Shown here one piece after another: positions 42,553 to 52,491 of a stretch of DNA of 64,000 bases. This DNA comes from Streptomyces sp. SCL15-4. Its GTDB lineage: Bacteria; Actinomycetota; Actinomycetes; Streptomycetales; Streptomycetaceae. Position 1 is the first letter of the stretch; each line of letters opens with the position of its first letter. The stretch lies in NCBI RefSeq assembly GCF_033366695.1, contig NZ_JAOBTQ010000001.1, positions 6,572,001 to 6,636,000 on the forward strand, in the 5' to 3' direction. A model generated the notes under the pieces. The model did not search any database, had not been told where the DNA came from, and worked only from the letters and a program-made list of their open reading frames with translations. Position numbers and translations under genes: made by a program.

Positions 42553-43317
42553 TCAGAACCGCCCGGCGCCCAGGTCCCGGGAGACCGCGCGGGCACAGTC
42601 CCGCACCGCCGCGATCAGCTCCGGACGCAGCTCGCCCTCCCGGCACAGCCGTTCCACCGCGCCGGTGATCCCGACCGCGCCCACCGGCATGCGGCGCCGG
42701 TCGTGGATCGGCGCGGCGATCGACGCCACGCCCTCCCAGGTCTCCTCCACGTCGGCCGCGTAGCCCCGCGCGCGCGTGAGGTCGAGAAGGCGCTCGAAGC
42801 CGGCGGCGTCGCACACCGTACGGTCGGTGAACGGCTTCCGCTCGGCCTCCAGCGCCTCGCTGTGCGCCACCGGGTCGTACGCGGAGAGCACCTTGCCCAG
42901 CGCCGTGGAGTGCAACGGCTGCATGACCCCGATCTCCAGCACCTGGCGGCTGTCGTCGGGCCGGAAGACGTGGTGCACGATCAGCACCCCCTGCTGGTGC
43001 AGCACCCCCAGGTGCACGCTCTCCCCGCTGGAGCGGGCCAGGTCGTCCGTCCACACCAGGGCCCGCGCGCGCAACTCGTGCACATCGAGATAGGTGGTGC
43101 CCAGGCGCAGCAGCTCCGCGCCCAGCTGATAGCGGCCGGAGGTGTCGTCCTGCTCCACGAACCCCTCCTGCTGGAGAGTGCGCAGGATGCCGTGGGCGGT
43201 GCCCTTGGCGAGGCCCAGCGACGAGGCGATGTCCGACAGCCCCAGCCGCCGCTCGCCGCCCGCGAGCAGCCGCAGCATCGCCGCCGCCCGTTCGAGCGAC
43301 TGGATGTTCCGTGCCAT
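42553..43317 (-). CDS. gylR: IclR-family repressor of the glycerol operon
   Basis: A 254-aa IclR protein. Its winged helix includes LSDIASSLGLAKGTAHGILR, and its effector domain has STALGKVLSAY and GYAADVEETWEGVASIAAPI. It lies directly upstream of glpFKD as gylR does in S. coelicolor, where it represses the operon and itself. Start ATG 43315-43317 is used; the in-frame upstream extension to 43362 has no family sequence. A perfect palindrome at 43364-43380 would serve autoregulation. Confidence 0.93.
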   Translation of the reverse strand: MARNIQSLERAAAMLRLLAGGERRLGLSDIASSLGLAKGTAHGILRTLQQEGFVEQDDTSGRYQLGAELLRLGTTYLDVHELRARALVWTDDLARSSGESVHLGVLHQQGVLIVHHVFRPDDSRQVLEIGVMQPLHSTALGKVLSAYDPVAHSEALEAERKPFTDRTVCDAAGFERLLDLTRARGYAADVEETWEGVASIAAPIHDRRRMPVGAVGITGAVERLCREGELRPELIAAVRDCARAVSRDLGAGRF

Positions 43318-43363
43318 CGCCGTCCTGCCTCCGTCCCCTTCGACTGCGTACACAGCAGTCACC

Positions 43364-43380
43364 GTTCGGCAATGCCGAAC
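43364..43380. promoter_or_regulatory. GylR box before gylR
   Basis: GTTCGGCA-A-TGCCGAAC is a perfect 17-base palindrome 47 bases before the gylR start. A related half-site (ATGCCGACC) follows near 43392. Confidence 0.65.
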
Positions 43381-43592
43381 ACTACCGGTCCATGCCGACC
43401 TCCCGCTAATGGTCGGACGGCACCTGTTACATCACACGAGGTCCAGGCGTCGCACCAAGGCCACGCACGTCCGTCTCGTGGACGTGGTGCCCATCCAAGC
43501 CCACTCCCGGTTACCCTGACGCCGTGCGGCAAGCCCCGCCCGTCGGGGGAAGCTGCATAGCCGACAGCCGTCGCATCCCAGGGAGCCCTTAC

Positions 43593-46500
43593 ATGGCCTC
43601 GTCGCCAACGTCCCCTTCCGCCGACAGCCGGGCCCGTGTGTCCGCGCTCCGTGAGGCGCTCGCCACTCGTGTGGTGGTCGCCGATGGAGCCATGGGCACG
43701 ATGCTCCAGGCCCAGGAGCCCACTCTTGAGGACTTCGAGAACCTCGAGGGCTGCAACGAGATCCTGAACGTCACCCGTCCCGACATCGTCCGTTCCGTGC
43801 ACGAGGCGTACTTCGCCGTGGGTGTGGACTGCGTGGAGACCAACACCTTCGGGGCGAACCATTCCGCGCTCGGTGAGTACGACATCGCCGGGCGGGTGCA
43901 CGAGCTGTCGGAGGCGGGTGCCCGGGTGGCGCGTGAGACCGCCGACGCGTTCACCGCGCGGGACGGCCGGCCGCGCTGGGTGCTGGGCTCCATGGGCCCG
44001 GGCACCAAGCTGCCCACCCTCGGCCACGCCCCCTACACCACCTTGCGCGATGCCTACCAGCGCAACGCCGAGGGCCTGCTCGCGGGCGGTGCCGACGCGC
44101 TGCTGGTGGAGACCACGCAGGATCTCCTCCAGACCAAGGCGGCCGTCCTGGGTGCCCGGCGCGGTCTGCAAGCCCTGGGCCTGGATCTGCCGGTGATCGT
44201 GTCCGTGACGGTGGAGACCACCGGCACGATGCTGCTGGGGTCGGAGATCGGTGCGGCGCTGACCGCGCTGGAGCCGCTGGGTATCGACATGATCGGGCTG
44301 AACTGTGCCACCGGTCCGGCGGAGATGAGCGAGCACCTGCGCTACCTGGCCCGCAACGCGCGTGTCCCGTTGTCCTGCATGCCCAACGCGGGCCTGCCGG
44401 TCCTGGGCAAGGACGGCGCGCATTATCCGCTGTCGGCGCCGGAGCTGGCCGACGCGCAGGAGACCTTCGTGCGCGAGTACGGCCTTTCCCTCGTCGGCGG
44501 CTGCTGCGGCACCACCCCGGAGCATCTGCGCCGGGTCGTGGAGCGTGTGCGGGGTCTGACGCCGCCGGAGCGTGATCCGCGTCCCGAGGCCGGTGCCGCT
44601 TCCCTGTACCAGTCGGTGCCGTTCCGTCAGGACACCTCCTACCTGGCCATCGGCGAGCGCACCAATGCCAACGGGTCGAAGAAGTTCCGTGAGGCGATGC
44701 TGGAGGGCCGCTGGGAGGACTGTGTGGAGCTGGCGCGGGAGCAGATCCGCGAGGGCGCGCACATGCTGGATCTGTGTGTGGATTACGTGGGCCGTGACGG
44801 TGTGGCGGACATGGAGGAGCTGGCGGGCCGTTTCGCGACCGCTTCCACGCTGCCGGTCGTGCTGGACTCCACCGAGGTGGAGGTGATCCGGGCGGGCCTG
44901 GAACGGCTGGGCGGCCGTGCGGTGATCAACTCGGTGAACTACGAGGACGGCGACGGGGCGGACTCGCGGTTCGCCCGGGTCGCCGGGCTGGCGCGGGAGC
45001 ACGGTGCGGCGCTGATCGCGCTGACCATCGACGAGGAGGGCCAGGCCCGCACCCCGCAGAAGAAGGTCGCAATCGCCGAGCGGCTGATCGCGGACCTGAC
45101 GGGGAACTGGGGCATCCGCGAGGAGGACATCCTCATCGACACCCTCACCTTCACGATCTGCACGGGCCAGGAGGAGTCCCGCAAGGACGGTGTCGCCACG
45201 ATCGAGGCGATCCGCGAGCTGAAGCGGCGGCATCCGGCGGTGCAGACCACGCTGGGCTTGTCGAACATCTCCTTCGGCCTGAACCCGGCCGCGCGGATCC
45301 TGCTGAACTCGGTGTTTTTGGACGAGTGCGTGAAGGCGGGACTGGACTCGGCGATCGTGCACGCGAGCAAGATCCTGCCGATCGCCCGGTTCAGCGAGGA
45401 GGAGGTCACCACCGCCCTCGATCTGATCTACGACCGCCGCTCGGAGGGCTATGACCCGCTGCAGAAGCTGATGCGGCTGTTCGAGGGTGCCACGGCGAAG
45501 TCGCTGAAGGCGGGCAAGGCCGAGGAACTGGCGGCGCTGCCGCTGCGGGAGCGGCTCAAGCGGCGGATCATCGACGGTGAGCGCAACGGCCTGGAGGCCG
45601 ACCTCGACGCGGCGCTCGAGGACCGGCCGGCGCTGGACATCGTCAACGACACCCTGCTGGACGGCATGAAGGTCGTCGGTGAGCTGTTCGGCTCCGGGCA
45701 GATGCAGCTGCCGTTCGTGCTGCAGTCGGCGGAGGTGATGAAGAGCGCGGTGGCCTATCTGGAGCCGCACATGGAGAAGTCGGACGCCGAGGGCAAGGGC
45801 ACGATCGTGCTGGCCACCGTGCGCGGGGACGTGCACGACATCGGCAAGAACCTGGTCGACATCATCCTGTCCAACAACGGCTACAACGTGGTCAACCTCG
45901 GGATCAAGCAGCCGGTCTCGGCGATCCTGGAGGCCGCCGAGGAACACCGCGCGGACGTCATCGGCATGTCCGGCCTGCTGGTGAAATCCACCGTGATCAT
46001 GAAGGAGAACCTCCAGGAACTCAACCAGCGCAACCTGGCCGCCCGCTTCCCCGTCATCCTCGGCGGCGCCGCACTGACCCGCGCCTACGTCGAACAGGAC
46101 CTGCACGAAATCTACGACGGCGAGGTCCGCTACGCCCGCGACGCCTTCGAGGGCCTGCACCTGATGGACGCCCTCATCGGCGTCAAACGCGGCGTCCCCG
46201 GCGCGAAACTCCCCGAACTACGCCCCCGCCGGGTCCGCGCCACGGCCGTCGTCGAAGCCGAGGAGAGCCCGCGGCAGGGCGCCGTCCGCTCCGACGTCGC
46301 CACCGACAACCCGGTACCGGAGCCTCCCTTCTGGGGATCTCGCGTGAGCAAGGGCATCCAGCTGAAGGAGTACGCGAGCTGGCTGGACGAAGGCGCGCTG
46401 TTCAAGGGCCAGTGGGGGCTGAAGCAGGCCCGCACCGGGCAGGGCCCGAGCTATGAGGAACTGGTGGAGAGCGAGGGCCGGCCCCGGCTGCGGGGCCTGC

Positions 46501-47108
46501 TGGACCGCCTCCAGAGCGAGAGCCTCCTCGAAGCGGCCGTGGTCTACGGCTACTTCCCGTGCGTGTCCAAGGACGACGACCTGATCATCCTGGACGAGCA
46601 CGGCAACGAACGCACCCGCTTCACCTTCCCGCGCCAGCGCCGGGGCCGGCGGCTGTGTCTGGCCGACTTCTTCCGCCCCCAGGAGTCCGGCGAGAGGGAC
46701 GTCGTCGGTTTCCAGGTCGTCACCGTCGGCTCGCGCATCGGCGAGGAGACCGCGAAACTGTTCCAGGCCAACGCCTACCGCGACTACCTCGAACTGCACG
46801 GCCTGTCCGTGCAGCTGGCGGAGGCACTGGCGGAGTACTGGCACGCGCGGGTACGGGCCGAACTCGGCTTCGCCGGCGAGGACCCCGCCGGCATCGAGGA
46901 CATGTTCGCCCTGAAATACCGCGGCGCCCGGTTCTCCCTCGGCTACGGCGCCTGTCCCGACCTGGAGGACCGCGCCAAGATCGCCGCCCTCCTCCAGCCC
47001 GAACGCATCGGCGTCCACCTCTCCGAGGAATTCCAGCTCCACCCCGAACAGTCCACCGACGCCATCGTGATCCACCACCCCGAAGCGAAGTACTTCAACG
47101 CACGGTGA
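43593..47108 (+). CDS. metH: Cobalamin-dependent methionine synthase
   Basis: A 1171-aa enzyme with all four MetH modules. A homocysteine-binding barrel with zinc cysteines in GLNCATGPAE and GGCCGTTPEH (residues about 20-320); a methyltetrahydrofolate domain (about 350-610, opening IGERTNANGSKKFREAMLEG); a B12-binding region with the DxHxxG motif in GDVHDIGKNLVDIILSNNGY (about 640-890); and an AdoMet activation domain ending RFSLGYGACPDLE. It remethylates homocysteine to methionine. ATG 43593 with CAGGGAG is used. I see no canonical cobalamin riboswitch in the leader. Confidence 0.96.
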   Translation: MASSPTSPSADSRARVSALREALATRVVVADGAMGTMLQAQEPTLEDFENLEGCNEILNVTRPDIVRSVHEAYFAVGVDCVETNTFGANHSALGEYDIAGRVHELSEAGARVARETADAFTARDGRPRWVLGSMGPGTKLPTLGHAPYTTLRDAYQRNAEGLLAGGADALLVETTQDLLQTKAAVLGARRGLQALGLDLPVIVSVTVETTGTMLLGSEIGAALTALEPLGIDMIGLNCATGPAEMSEHLRYLARNARVPLSCMPNAGLPVLGKDGAHYPLSAPELADAQETFVREYGLSLVGGCCGTTPEHLRRVVERVRGLTPPERDPRPEAGAASLYQSVPFRQDTSYLAIGERTNANGSKKFREAMLEGRWEDCVELAREQIREGAHMLDLCVDYVGRDGVADMEELAGRFATASTLPVVLDSTEVEVIRAGLERLGGRAVINSVNYEDGDGADSRFARVAGLAREHGAALIALTIDEEGQARTPQKKVAIAERLIADLTGNWGIREEDILIDTLTFTICTGQEESRKDGVATIEAIRELKRRHPAVQTTLGLSNISFGLNPAARILLNSVFLDECVKAGLDSAIVHASKILPIARFSEEEVTTALDLIYDRRSEGYDPLQKLMRLFEGATAKSLKAGKAEELAALPLRERLKRRIIDGERNGLEADLDAALEDRPALDIVNDTLLDGMKVVGELFGSGQMQLPFVLQSAEVMKSAVAYLEPHMEKSDAEGKGTIVLATVRGDVHDIGKNLVDIILSNNGYNVVNLGIKQPVSAILEAAEEHRADVIGMSGLLVKSTVIMKENLQELNQRNLAARFPVILGGAALTRAYVEQDLHEIYDGEVRYARDAFEGLHLMDALIGVKRGVPGAKLPELRPRRVRATAVVEAEESPRQGAVRSDVATDNPVPEPPFWGSRVSKGIQLKEYASWLDEGALFKGQWGLKQARTGQGPSYEELVESEGRPRLRGLLDRLQSESLLEAAVVYGYFPCVSKDDDLIILDEHGNERTRFTFPRQRRGRRLCLADFFRPQESGERDVVGFQVVTVGSRIGEETAKLFQANAYRDYLELHGLSVQLAEALAEYWHARVRAELGFAGEDPAGIEDMFALKYRGARFSLGYGACPDLEDRAKIAALLQPERIGVHLSEEFQLHPEQSTDAIVIHHPEAKYFNAR

Positions 47109-47164
47109 GGCACGTCTCACTCGGCACACTGATCGGATAAGTCGTAGACTGGTCGGTCCACCGC

Positions 47165-47193
47165 AGGCCGGTTCCCCGCCGGGGAACCGGCCT
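47165..47193 (+). terminator. Hairpin after metH
   Basis: A perfect 13-bp stem (47165-47177 with 47181-47193) and loop GCC, just before the HAD hydrolase ribosome site. Confidence 0.7.
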
Positions 47194-47220
47194 GGCCGTC
47201 CCTCAAGGAGGTGCGCCCGG

Positions 47221-47922
47221 ATGACCAGTACGGTCCCCGCGCCAGGAACCCGTACGGCCGAAGGATCCGCCCTGCAGGCGGTGCTGCTCGACATGGACGG
47301 CACCCTGGTGGACACCGAAGGCTTCTGGTGGGACGTCGAGGTGGAGGTCTTCGCCTCCCTCGGGCACACCCTGGACGACACCTGGCGCCATGTCGTGGTC
47401 GGCGGTCCCATGACCCGCAGCGCCGGCTTCCTCATCGAGGCGACCGGCGCCGACATCGGCCTCGCCGAACTCACCGTGCTGCTCAACGAGGGCTTCGAGA
47501 GCCGGATCGACCGGGCGCTGCCGCTGATGCCGGGCGCCGCCCGGCTGCTCGCCGAACTGCACCGGCACGAGGTCCCCACCGCCCTGGTCTCCGCCTCCCA
47601 CCGGCGCATCATCGACCGCGTGCTGTCCGTCCTCGGCCCGCACCACTTCGCCCTGTCCATCGCCGGCGACGAGGTCTCCCGCACCAAGCCCTTCCCGGAC
47701 CCGTATCTGCTCGCCGCCGCCGGACTCGGCGCGGAACCCGCCCGCTGCGCCGTGGTCGAGGACACCGCGACCGGGGTCGCCGCGGCCGAGGCCGCGGGCT
47801 GCCGGGTGGTCGCCGTCCCCTCCGTCGCCCCCATCGGCCCGGCCCTGGGACGCACCGTCGTCTCCTCGCTGGAAGAGATCGACCTGGCATTTCTGCGCGG
47901 CATGATGACGGCAGCGCGCTAG
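47221..47922 (+). CDS. HAD-superfamily hydrolase (beta-phosphoglucomutase-like subgroup)
   Basis: A 233-aa HAD IA protein: LLDMDGTLVDTEGFWWDVEV (nucleophile and cap start), the Ser of ALVSASHRRIIDRV, the Lys of EVSRTKPFPDPYLLAAAGLG and VVEDTATGVAAAEAAGC. It probably dephosphorylates a sugar phosphate or nucleotide. The ATG at 47221 is preceded by AAGGAGG. Its conserved position after metH in streptomycetes suggests co-regulation, but a hairpin separates them. Confidence 0.9.
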   Translation: MTSTVPAPGTRTAEGSALQAVLLDMDGTLVDTEGFWWDVEVEVFASLGHTLDDTWRHVVVGGPMTRSAGFLIEATGADIGLAELTVLLNEGFESRIDRALPLMPGAARLLAELHRHEVPTALVSASHRRIIDRVLSVLGPHHFALSIAGDEVSRTKPFPDPYLLAAAGLGAEPARCAVVEDTATGVAAAEAAGCRVVAVPSVAPIGPALGRTVVSSLEEIDLAFLRGMMTAAR

Positions 47923-48383
47923 CCCTTCACCCCAGGTGTTCCCCGCCCGCGGAACCCGGCGAGCGCGAAGCGCGCCGACCGCCCGGACACAATTCCCGGG
48001 AACGTACACCCGGACGGAATGCGCCCGGCGCCGTCCGGCCGAATTCAATCGCCCGGCACCACCGCCGCAAGTGTGACGTTCGACACTCCAAAGGGTCTCG
48101 ACAACGTTGACCACACGTGCTGACCGGCCCCGGTCGAGCGGTCCGGGCGGGACCTTGTGTCCCGATTGATGGGAAGCTGCACTAATCCTGCCGCTGTCGG
48201 GTTTTCGGTGTGTCCGCGACCGGCTCCCCTGCGTGATGACGGGTCAACTCACGCGGCCGTGAACCCCCCTGCGGGTGCGGACTAATCTCATCGCGAGAAC
48301 ACCGCCGAGAACCCCCGTGATCCCTCGCACCACCCCTGCATGCGGGATACACGGACCCCGAACAGCTCTGGAGAAACTCCCGC
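47923..48383. other. 461-base leader region of the binding-protein genes
   Basis: No gene recognised. It holds a hairpin CGGGAC/GTCCCG (48148-48153 with 48159-48164), and an AT-richer stretch with TTGACC near 48108 that may be a -35 element. The long distance to the lipoprotein start suggests a structured leader. Confidence 0.35.
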
Positions 48384-49988
48384 ATGAACCGCAAGACTTT
48401 GGTGCTGCCGGCGGTGGCCGGCCTGCTCACCCCGGTTCTCGCCGCGTGCGGCGGATCCGACAGCGGGAGCAAGAGCGGTGACGCCATCGTCGTCGGTACC
48501 ACGGACCAGTTCACGGCCACCCAGGCGGCCCCCGCGCCCCTCGACCCGGCCTACGCCTACGACGTCGGCACCTGGAACATCCTGCGCCAGTCCGTGCAGA
48601 CCCTGATGGCGCAGCCCAAGGGCGAGGGCGAGCCCGTCCCGGACGCCGCCGAGAGCTGCTCCTTCACCGACAGCGGCAGCGAGCGCTACGCCTGCAAGCT
48701 GCGCGAGGGCCTGAAGTTCGCGAGCGGCGACCCGGTGACCGCCGAGGACGTGAAGTACTCCATCGAGCGTGCGCTGCGCATCGACGCCGACAGCGGTGTG
48801 TCCGCCCTGCTGAACACCATCGACACCATCGAGACGCAGGGCGACCGTGACGTCGTCTTCCACCTGAAGACCGCCGACGCCACCTTCCCCTACAAGCTGT
48901 CCACTCCGGTCGCGGGCATCATCAACCCGAAGGACTACCCGAAGGACAAGCTCCGCGAGGGCTTCGAGATCGACGGTTCCGGCCCGTACACCTTCAAGGC
49001 CGACGTCAAGGACGACGCCATCGCGACGGCCACCTTCACCAAGAACCCTTCGTACAAGGGCAATGTGACGGTGAACAACAGCCAGGTCGAGCTGCGCTCC
49101 TTCGCCGATGCCGACGCCATGGGCGACGCGATCGACAAGGGTGACATCGACGTCATGACCCGCACCATGTCGCCCGCGCAGATCCAGAAGCTGGACACCG
49201 GCGACGACGGCAAGGTCGACCTGGTCGACATGCCCGGCCTGGAAATCCGCTACCTGGCCTTCAACACCGACGCCACCAGCGTCAAGTCCAAGGCCGTACG
49301 CCAGGCCATGGCCCAGCTCATCAACCGCGGCGAACTGGTCTCCAAGGTCTACGGCACCCAGGCCGAGCCGCTGTACTCGATGGTCCCGGCCACCGTCACC
49401 GGCCACTCCAACTCGTTCTTCAACAAGTACGGCAACCCCAGCGTCGCCAAGGCCAAGGACCTGCTCGAGAAGGCCGGCATCTCCACCCCGGTGAAGCTGA
49501 CCCTGCACTACACCACCGACCACTACGGTTCGGCCACCAAGCAGGAGTTCGAGATCCTGCAGAAGCAGCTCAACGACAGCGGCCTGTTCGACGCCACCAT
49601 CGAGGGCCACCCCTGGAAGACCTTCCGGCCCGCCGAGCAGAAGGGTGCGTACGACGTCTACGGCATGGGCTGGTTCCCCGACTTCCCCGACGCCGACAAC
49701 TTCCTCGCGCCCTTCCTGGACAAGGACAACTTCCTCGGCTCGCCGTACAACAACAACACCGTCCAGCGCTCGCTGATCCCGCAGTCCCGCCGTGAGGCCG
49801 ACCGGCTCGGCGCTTCCAAGAGCCTGACCGAGATCCAGGACCGCGTCGCCGACGACGTTCCGATCCTGCCGCTGTGGCAGGGCAAGCAGTACGTCGCCGC
49901 GCGCGACGACATCACGGGCGCCGCCTACGCCCTCAACTCCTCCTCGACGCTTCAGCTGTGGGAGCTCGGCCGCGGCGTGAGCGGCTGA
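48384..49988 (+). CDS. Extracellular solute-binding lipoprotein, family 5 (peptide/nickel type), copy 1
   Basis: A 534-aa lipoprotein. The signal peptide ends in the lipobox VLAACGGSDS (Cys near residue 22). The mature protein is a family 5 SBP: LREGLKFASGDPVTAEDVKY, a central ATATFTKNPSYKGNVTVNN, and VRQAMAQLINRGELVSKVYG. It is anchored on the outer face of the membrane and captures peptides or similar solutes. No permease or ATPase genes are adjacent; a close paralogue follows 98 bases downstream. It may feed a transporter encoded elsewhere or act as a sensor. Confidence 0.92.
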   Translation: MNRKTLVLPAVAGLLTPVLAACGGSDSGSKSGDAIVVGTTDQFTATQAAPAPLDPAYAYDVGTWNILRQSVQTLMAQPKGEGEPVPDAAESCSFTDSGSERYACKLREGLKFASGDPVTAEDVKYSIERALRIDADSGVSALLNTIDTIETQGDRDVVFHLKTADATFPYKLSTPVAGIINPKDYPKDKLREGFEIDGSGPYTFKADVKDDAIATATFTKNPSYKGNVTVNNSQVELRSFADADAMGDAIDKGDIDVMTRTMSPAQIQKLDTGDDGKVDLVDMPGLEIRYLAFNTDATSVKSKAVRQAMAQLINRGELVSKVYGTQAEPLYSMVPATVTGHSNSFFNKYGNPSVAKAKDLLEKAGISTPVKLTLHYTTDHYGSATKQEFEILQKQLNDSGLFDATIEGHPWKTFRPAEQKGAYDVYGMGWFPDFPDADNFLAPFLDKDNFLGSPYNNNTVQRSLIPQSRREADRLGASKSLTEIQDRVADDVPILPLWQGKQYVAARDDITGAAYALNSSSTLQLWELGRGVSG

Positions 49989-50086
49989 CGGCTCCCGACA
50001 CCCGGGGCCGCGGAGCACGCGGCCCCGAGGCCCGGGACCAGGGACGGACGGACCCGGGCTGACGAACCGACGACAAGGCACTTCGA

Positions 50087-51670
50087 GTGAACCTGCGCAA
50101 CCAGTGGCCGGTCCTGCCCCTCGCGGCGGGGCTGGCCTCCGGCCTGTTGACCGGCTGCGGATCCGAGACCGGTGACTCCGGGGGCACCGGCGCCTCCGTG
50201 GTGGTGGGGATGTCCGACGACGTCCTCGCCACGGACCCGGCGGCCGGCTACGACCCCGGCTCATGGCTGTTGTTCAACAACGTCTTCCAGTCGCTGCTCG
50301 GCTTCCCCAAGGGCGCGACCGAACCCGAGCCCGAACTGGCGAAGCAGTGCGGCTTCACCGACACCCGGGCCATGGTCTACAAGTGCGAGCTGAAGGACGG
50401 CCTGAAGTTCAGCAACGGTGACGACCTCACCTCCGCGGACGTGAAGTTCTCCTTCGACCGCATGCTGAAGATCGACGACCCGGCCGGTCCCGCCCTGATG
50501 TTCCCGATGCTCGACAAAGTCGAGACACCGGACGCCCGGACGGCCGTCTTCCACCTGAAGGTGCCCGACGCCACCTTCCCCAGCAAGATCGCCTCCGGCG
50601 CCGGCTCCATCGTGGACCACCGCCAGTACGACGCGAACGCCCTGCGCACCGACCACCAGGCGGTCGGCTCCGGCCCCTACAAGCTGGACTCCTTCGACAA
50701 GGACCAGGCCGTCTTCTCCGTGAACGGCAACTACCAGGGCACCGCCAAGATCAACAACTCCGGCGTCACCCTGAAGTTCTTCCACGGCGACCGCACCGCG
50801 CTGAAGGACTCCCTCCTCGACGGCGGCGTCGACATCGCCTACCGAGGCCTGACCGCCACCGACATCGCCCAGCTCGACCAGCAGGACGACAGCAAGGGCG
50901 TCGAGGTCATCGAGGGCACCAGCGCCGAGGTGCAGCACCTGGTCTTCAACATGAAGGACCCGGTGGCCGGCAAGCTCGGCGTCCGCAAGGCCATCGCCTA
51001 CCTCATCGACCGCGACGCCCTGATCAAGGACGTCTACCAGGGCACCGCCACCCCGCTGTACTCGATCGTCCCGGCCGGTGTCGCGGGCCACAACACCGCC
51101 TTCTTCGACACCTACGGCGCCCGCCCCTCCCAGGCCAAGGCCGCCGCCGCGCTGCGGGCCGACAACATCACCGGCAAGGTGAAGCTCACCCTGTGGTCCA
51201 CGCCGTCCCGCTACGGCCCCGCCACCGACGAGGAGCTGAAGGCCATCGCCGAACAGCTCAACGCCAGCGGCCTCTTCGACGCCGACGTCAAGTCCGTCGC
51301 CTTCGACCAGTACGAGAAGGACATCGCCGCCGGCAAGTACGGCGTGTACGTGAAGGGCTGGGTGCCGGACTACCCGGACGCCGACAACTTCACCGCCCCC
51401 TTCTTCGGCAAGGGCAACGTGCTGGACAACCACTACGACAACCGCGCCATCACCGGCTCCCTGCTGCCCGGCACCGCCGCTCAGAGCGACCGCTCGGCCA
51501 CCGACAAGGACTTCGGCAGGCTCCAGGACATCGTCGCCGACGAGCTGCCCGTCCTGCCGGTCTGGCAGGCCAAGCAGTACGCGGTCGTCCACGACGGCGT
51601 CTACGGCCTGGAGTACTGCCTGGACGCCTCCACGGTGTTCCGGTTCTGGGAACTCAGCAAGAGCAGCTGA
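50087..51670 (+). CDS. Extracellular solute-binding lipoprotein, family 5, copy 2
   Basis: A 527-aa paralogue of the preceding gene with the same order of motifs (lipobox GLLTGCGSET; LKDGLKFSNGDDLTSADVKF; VRKAIAYLIDRDALIKDVYQ; QYEKDIAAGKYGVYVKGWVP). It arose by tandem duplication. GTG 50087 lacks a strong ribosome site, so translation may depend on the upstream gene or message. No permease gene follows; a terminator lies just after the stop. Confidence 0.92.
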   Translation: MNLRNQWPVLPLAAGLASGLLTGCGSETGDSGGTGASVVVGMSDDVLATDPAAGYDPGSWLLFNNVFQSLLGFPKGATEPEPELAKQCGFTDTRAMVYKCELKDGLKFSNGDDLTSADVKFSFDRMLKIDDPAGPALMFPMLDKVETPDARTAVFHLKVPDATFPSKIASGAGSIVDHRQYDANALRTDHQAVGSGPYKLDSFDKDQAVFSVNGNYQGTAKINNSGVTLKFFHGDRTALKDSLLDGGVDIAYRGLTATDIAQLDQQDDSKGVEVIEGTSAEVQHLVFNMKDPVAGKLGVRKAIAYLIDRDALIKDVYQGTATPLYSIVPAGVAGHNTAFFDTYGARPSQAKAAAALRADNITGKVKLTLWSTPSRYGPATDEELKAIAEQLNASGLFDADVKSVAFDQYEKDIAAGKYGVYVKGWVPDYPDADNFTAPFFGKGNVLDNHYDNRAITGSLLPGTAAQSDRSATDKDFGRLQDIVADELPVLPVWQAKQYAVVHDGVYGLEYCLDASTVFRFWELSKSS

Positions 51671-51684
51671 CACCCCACACGACG

Positions 51685-51718
51685 AGGGCGCCCCGCTCCA
51701 GCAGGAGAGGGGCGCCCT
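51685..51718. terminator. Bidirectional terminator
   Basis: A perfect 10-bp stem (51685-51694 with 51709-51718) between convergent genes; the loop can also pair (CTCC/GGAG). Confidence 0.8.
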
Positions 51719-51766
51719 TCAGTCGTTTCCGCCGGCATTTCCGTCGTCCGCCGGCTCTTCCGGCGT

Positions 51767-52438
51767 CTACTGCGCGCCGGGGCGCACCAGTCCGCTCTCG
51801 TACGCGTACACCGCCGCCTGCACGCGGTCCCGGAGCCCCAGCTTGGTCAGCACATGACCCACATGCGTCTTCACCGTCGTCTCACTGACGAACAGGTCCG
51901 CCGCGATCTCCGCGTTGGACAGCCCGCGCGCCACCAGCTTCAGCACCTCCACCTCACGGTCCGTGAGCGTGTGCAGGGTGTCCGGCACCGGCTCCTCACC
52001 GGACGGCAGATGCGTCGCGTACTTGTCCAGCAGCCGCCGGGTGATGCTCGGCGCGAGCATCGCCTCGCCGTTCGCCACCACCCGGATCGCCTGCACCAGC
52101 TCGTTGGCGGGCGCGTCCTTCAGCAGGAAGCCGCTCGCCCCGGCGCGCAGCGCCTCCACCACGTACTCGTCCAGGTCGAACGTGGTCAGCACCAGCACCT
52201 TGGCCGGACCGTCCCGGCCGGGCCCGGTGATCTGCCGGGTGGCCTCCACCCCGTCCATCCGCGGCATCCGGATGTCCATGAGCACCACATCCGGCTGCAG
52301 CGCTCGCACCTGGTCGAGGGCCTGGAGACCGTCACCGGCCTCGCCGACGACCGCGATGTCCTGCTCGGCCTCCAGGATCATCCGGAAACCCGTACGCAGC
52401 AGGGGCTGGTCGTCGACCAGTAGGACACGGATGGCCAC
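51767..52438 (-). CDS. NarL/LuxR-type response regulator
   Basis: A 223-aa two-component regulator. The receiver domain IRVLLVDDQPLLRTGFRMIL has its phospho-Asp in VVLMDIRMPRMDG near residue 54, the switch Thr in VLVLTTFD and the Lys in FLLKDAPANE. The DNA-binding domain is LTDREVEVLKLVARGLSNAE with SETTVKTHVGHVLTKLGL. GTG 52436-52438 has AAGGAG. No histidine kinase lies in the window, so the partner is unknown. Confidence 0.93.
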   Translation of the reverse strand: MAIRVLLVDDQPLLRTGFRMILEAEQDIAVVGEAGDGLQALDQVRALQPDVVLMDIRMPRMDGVEATRQITGPGRDGPAKVLVLTTFDLDEYVVEALRAGASGFLLKDAPANELVQAIRVVANGEAMLAPSITRRLLDKYATHLPSGEEPVPDTLHTLTDREVEVLKLVARGLSNAEIAADLFVSETTVKTHVGHVLTKLGLRDRVQAAVYAYESGLVRPGAQ

Positions 52439-52491
52439 CTGACACTCCTTCGCTAGTCCGGGCCCATTCTGCCCTGCCCCCGTTTCCCGCT

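Noticed and set aside
43440..43592. Cobalamin or SAM riboswitch before metH
   Set aside because: GGGAAGCTGC-like words are present, but I could not fit the conserved B12-box or a SAM/SAH riboswitch fold. A covariance-model search would decide.
43359..46160. 933-codon minus-strand frame opposite metH
   Set aside because: Low-complexity Gln/Arg/Leu/His-rich translation, with metH fully supported on the other strand.
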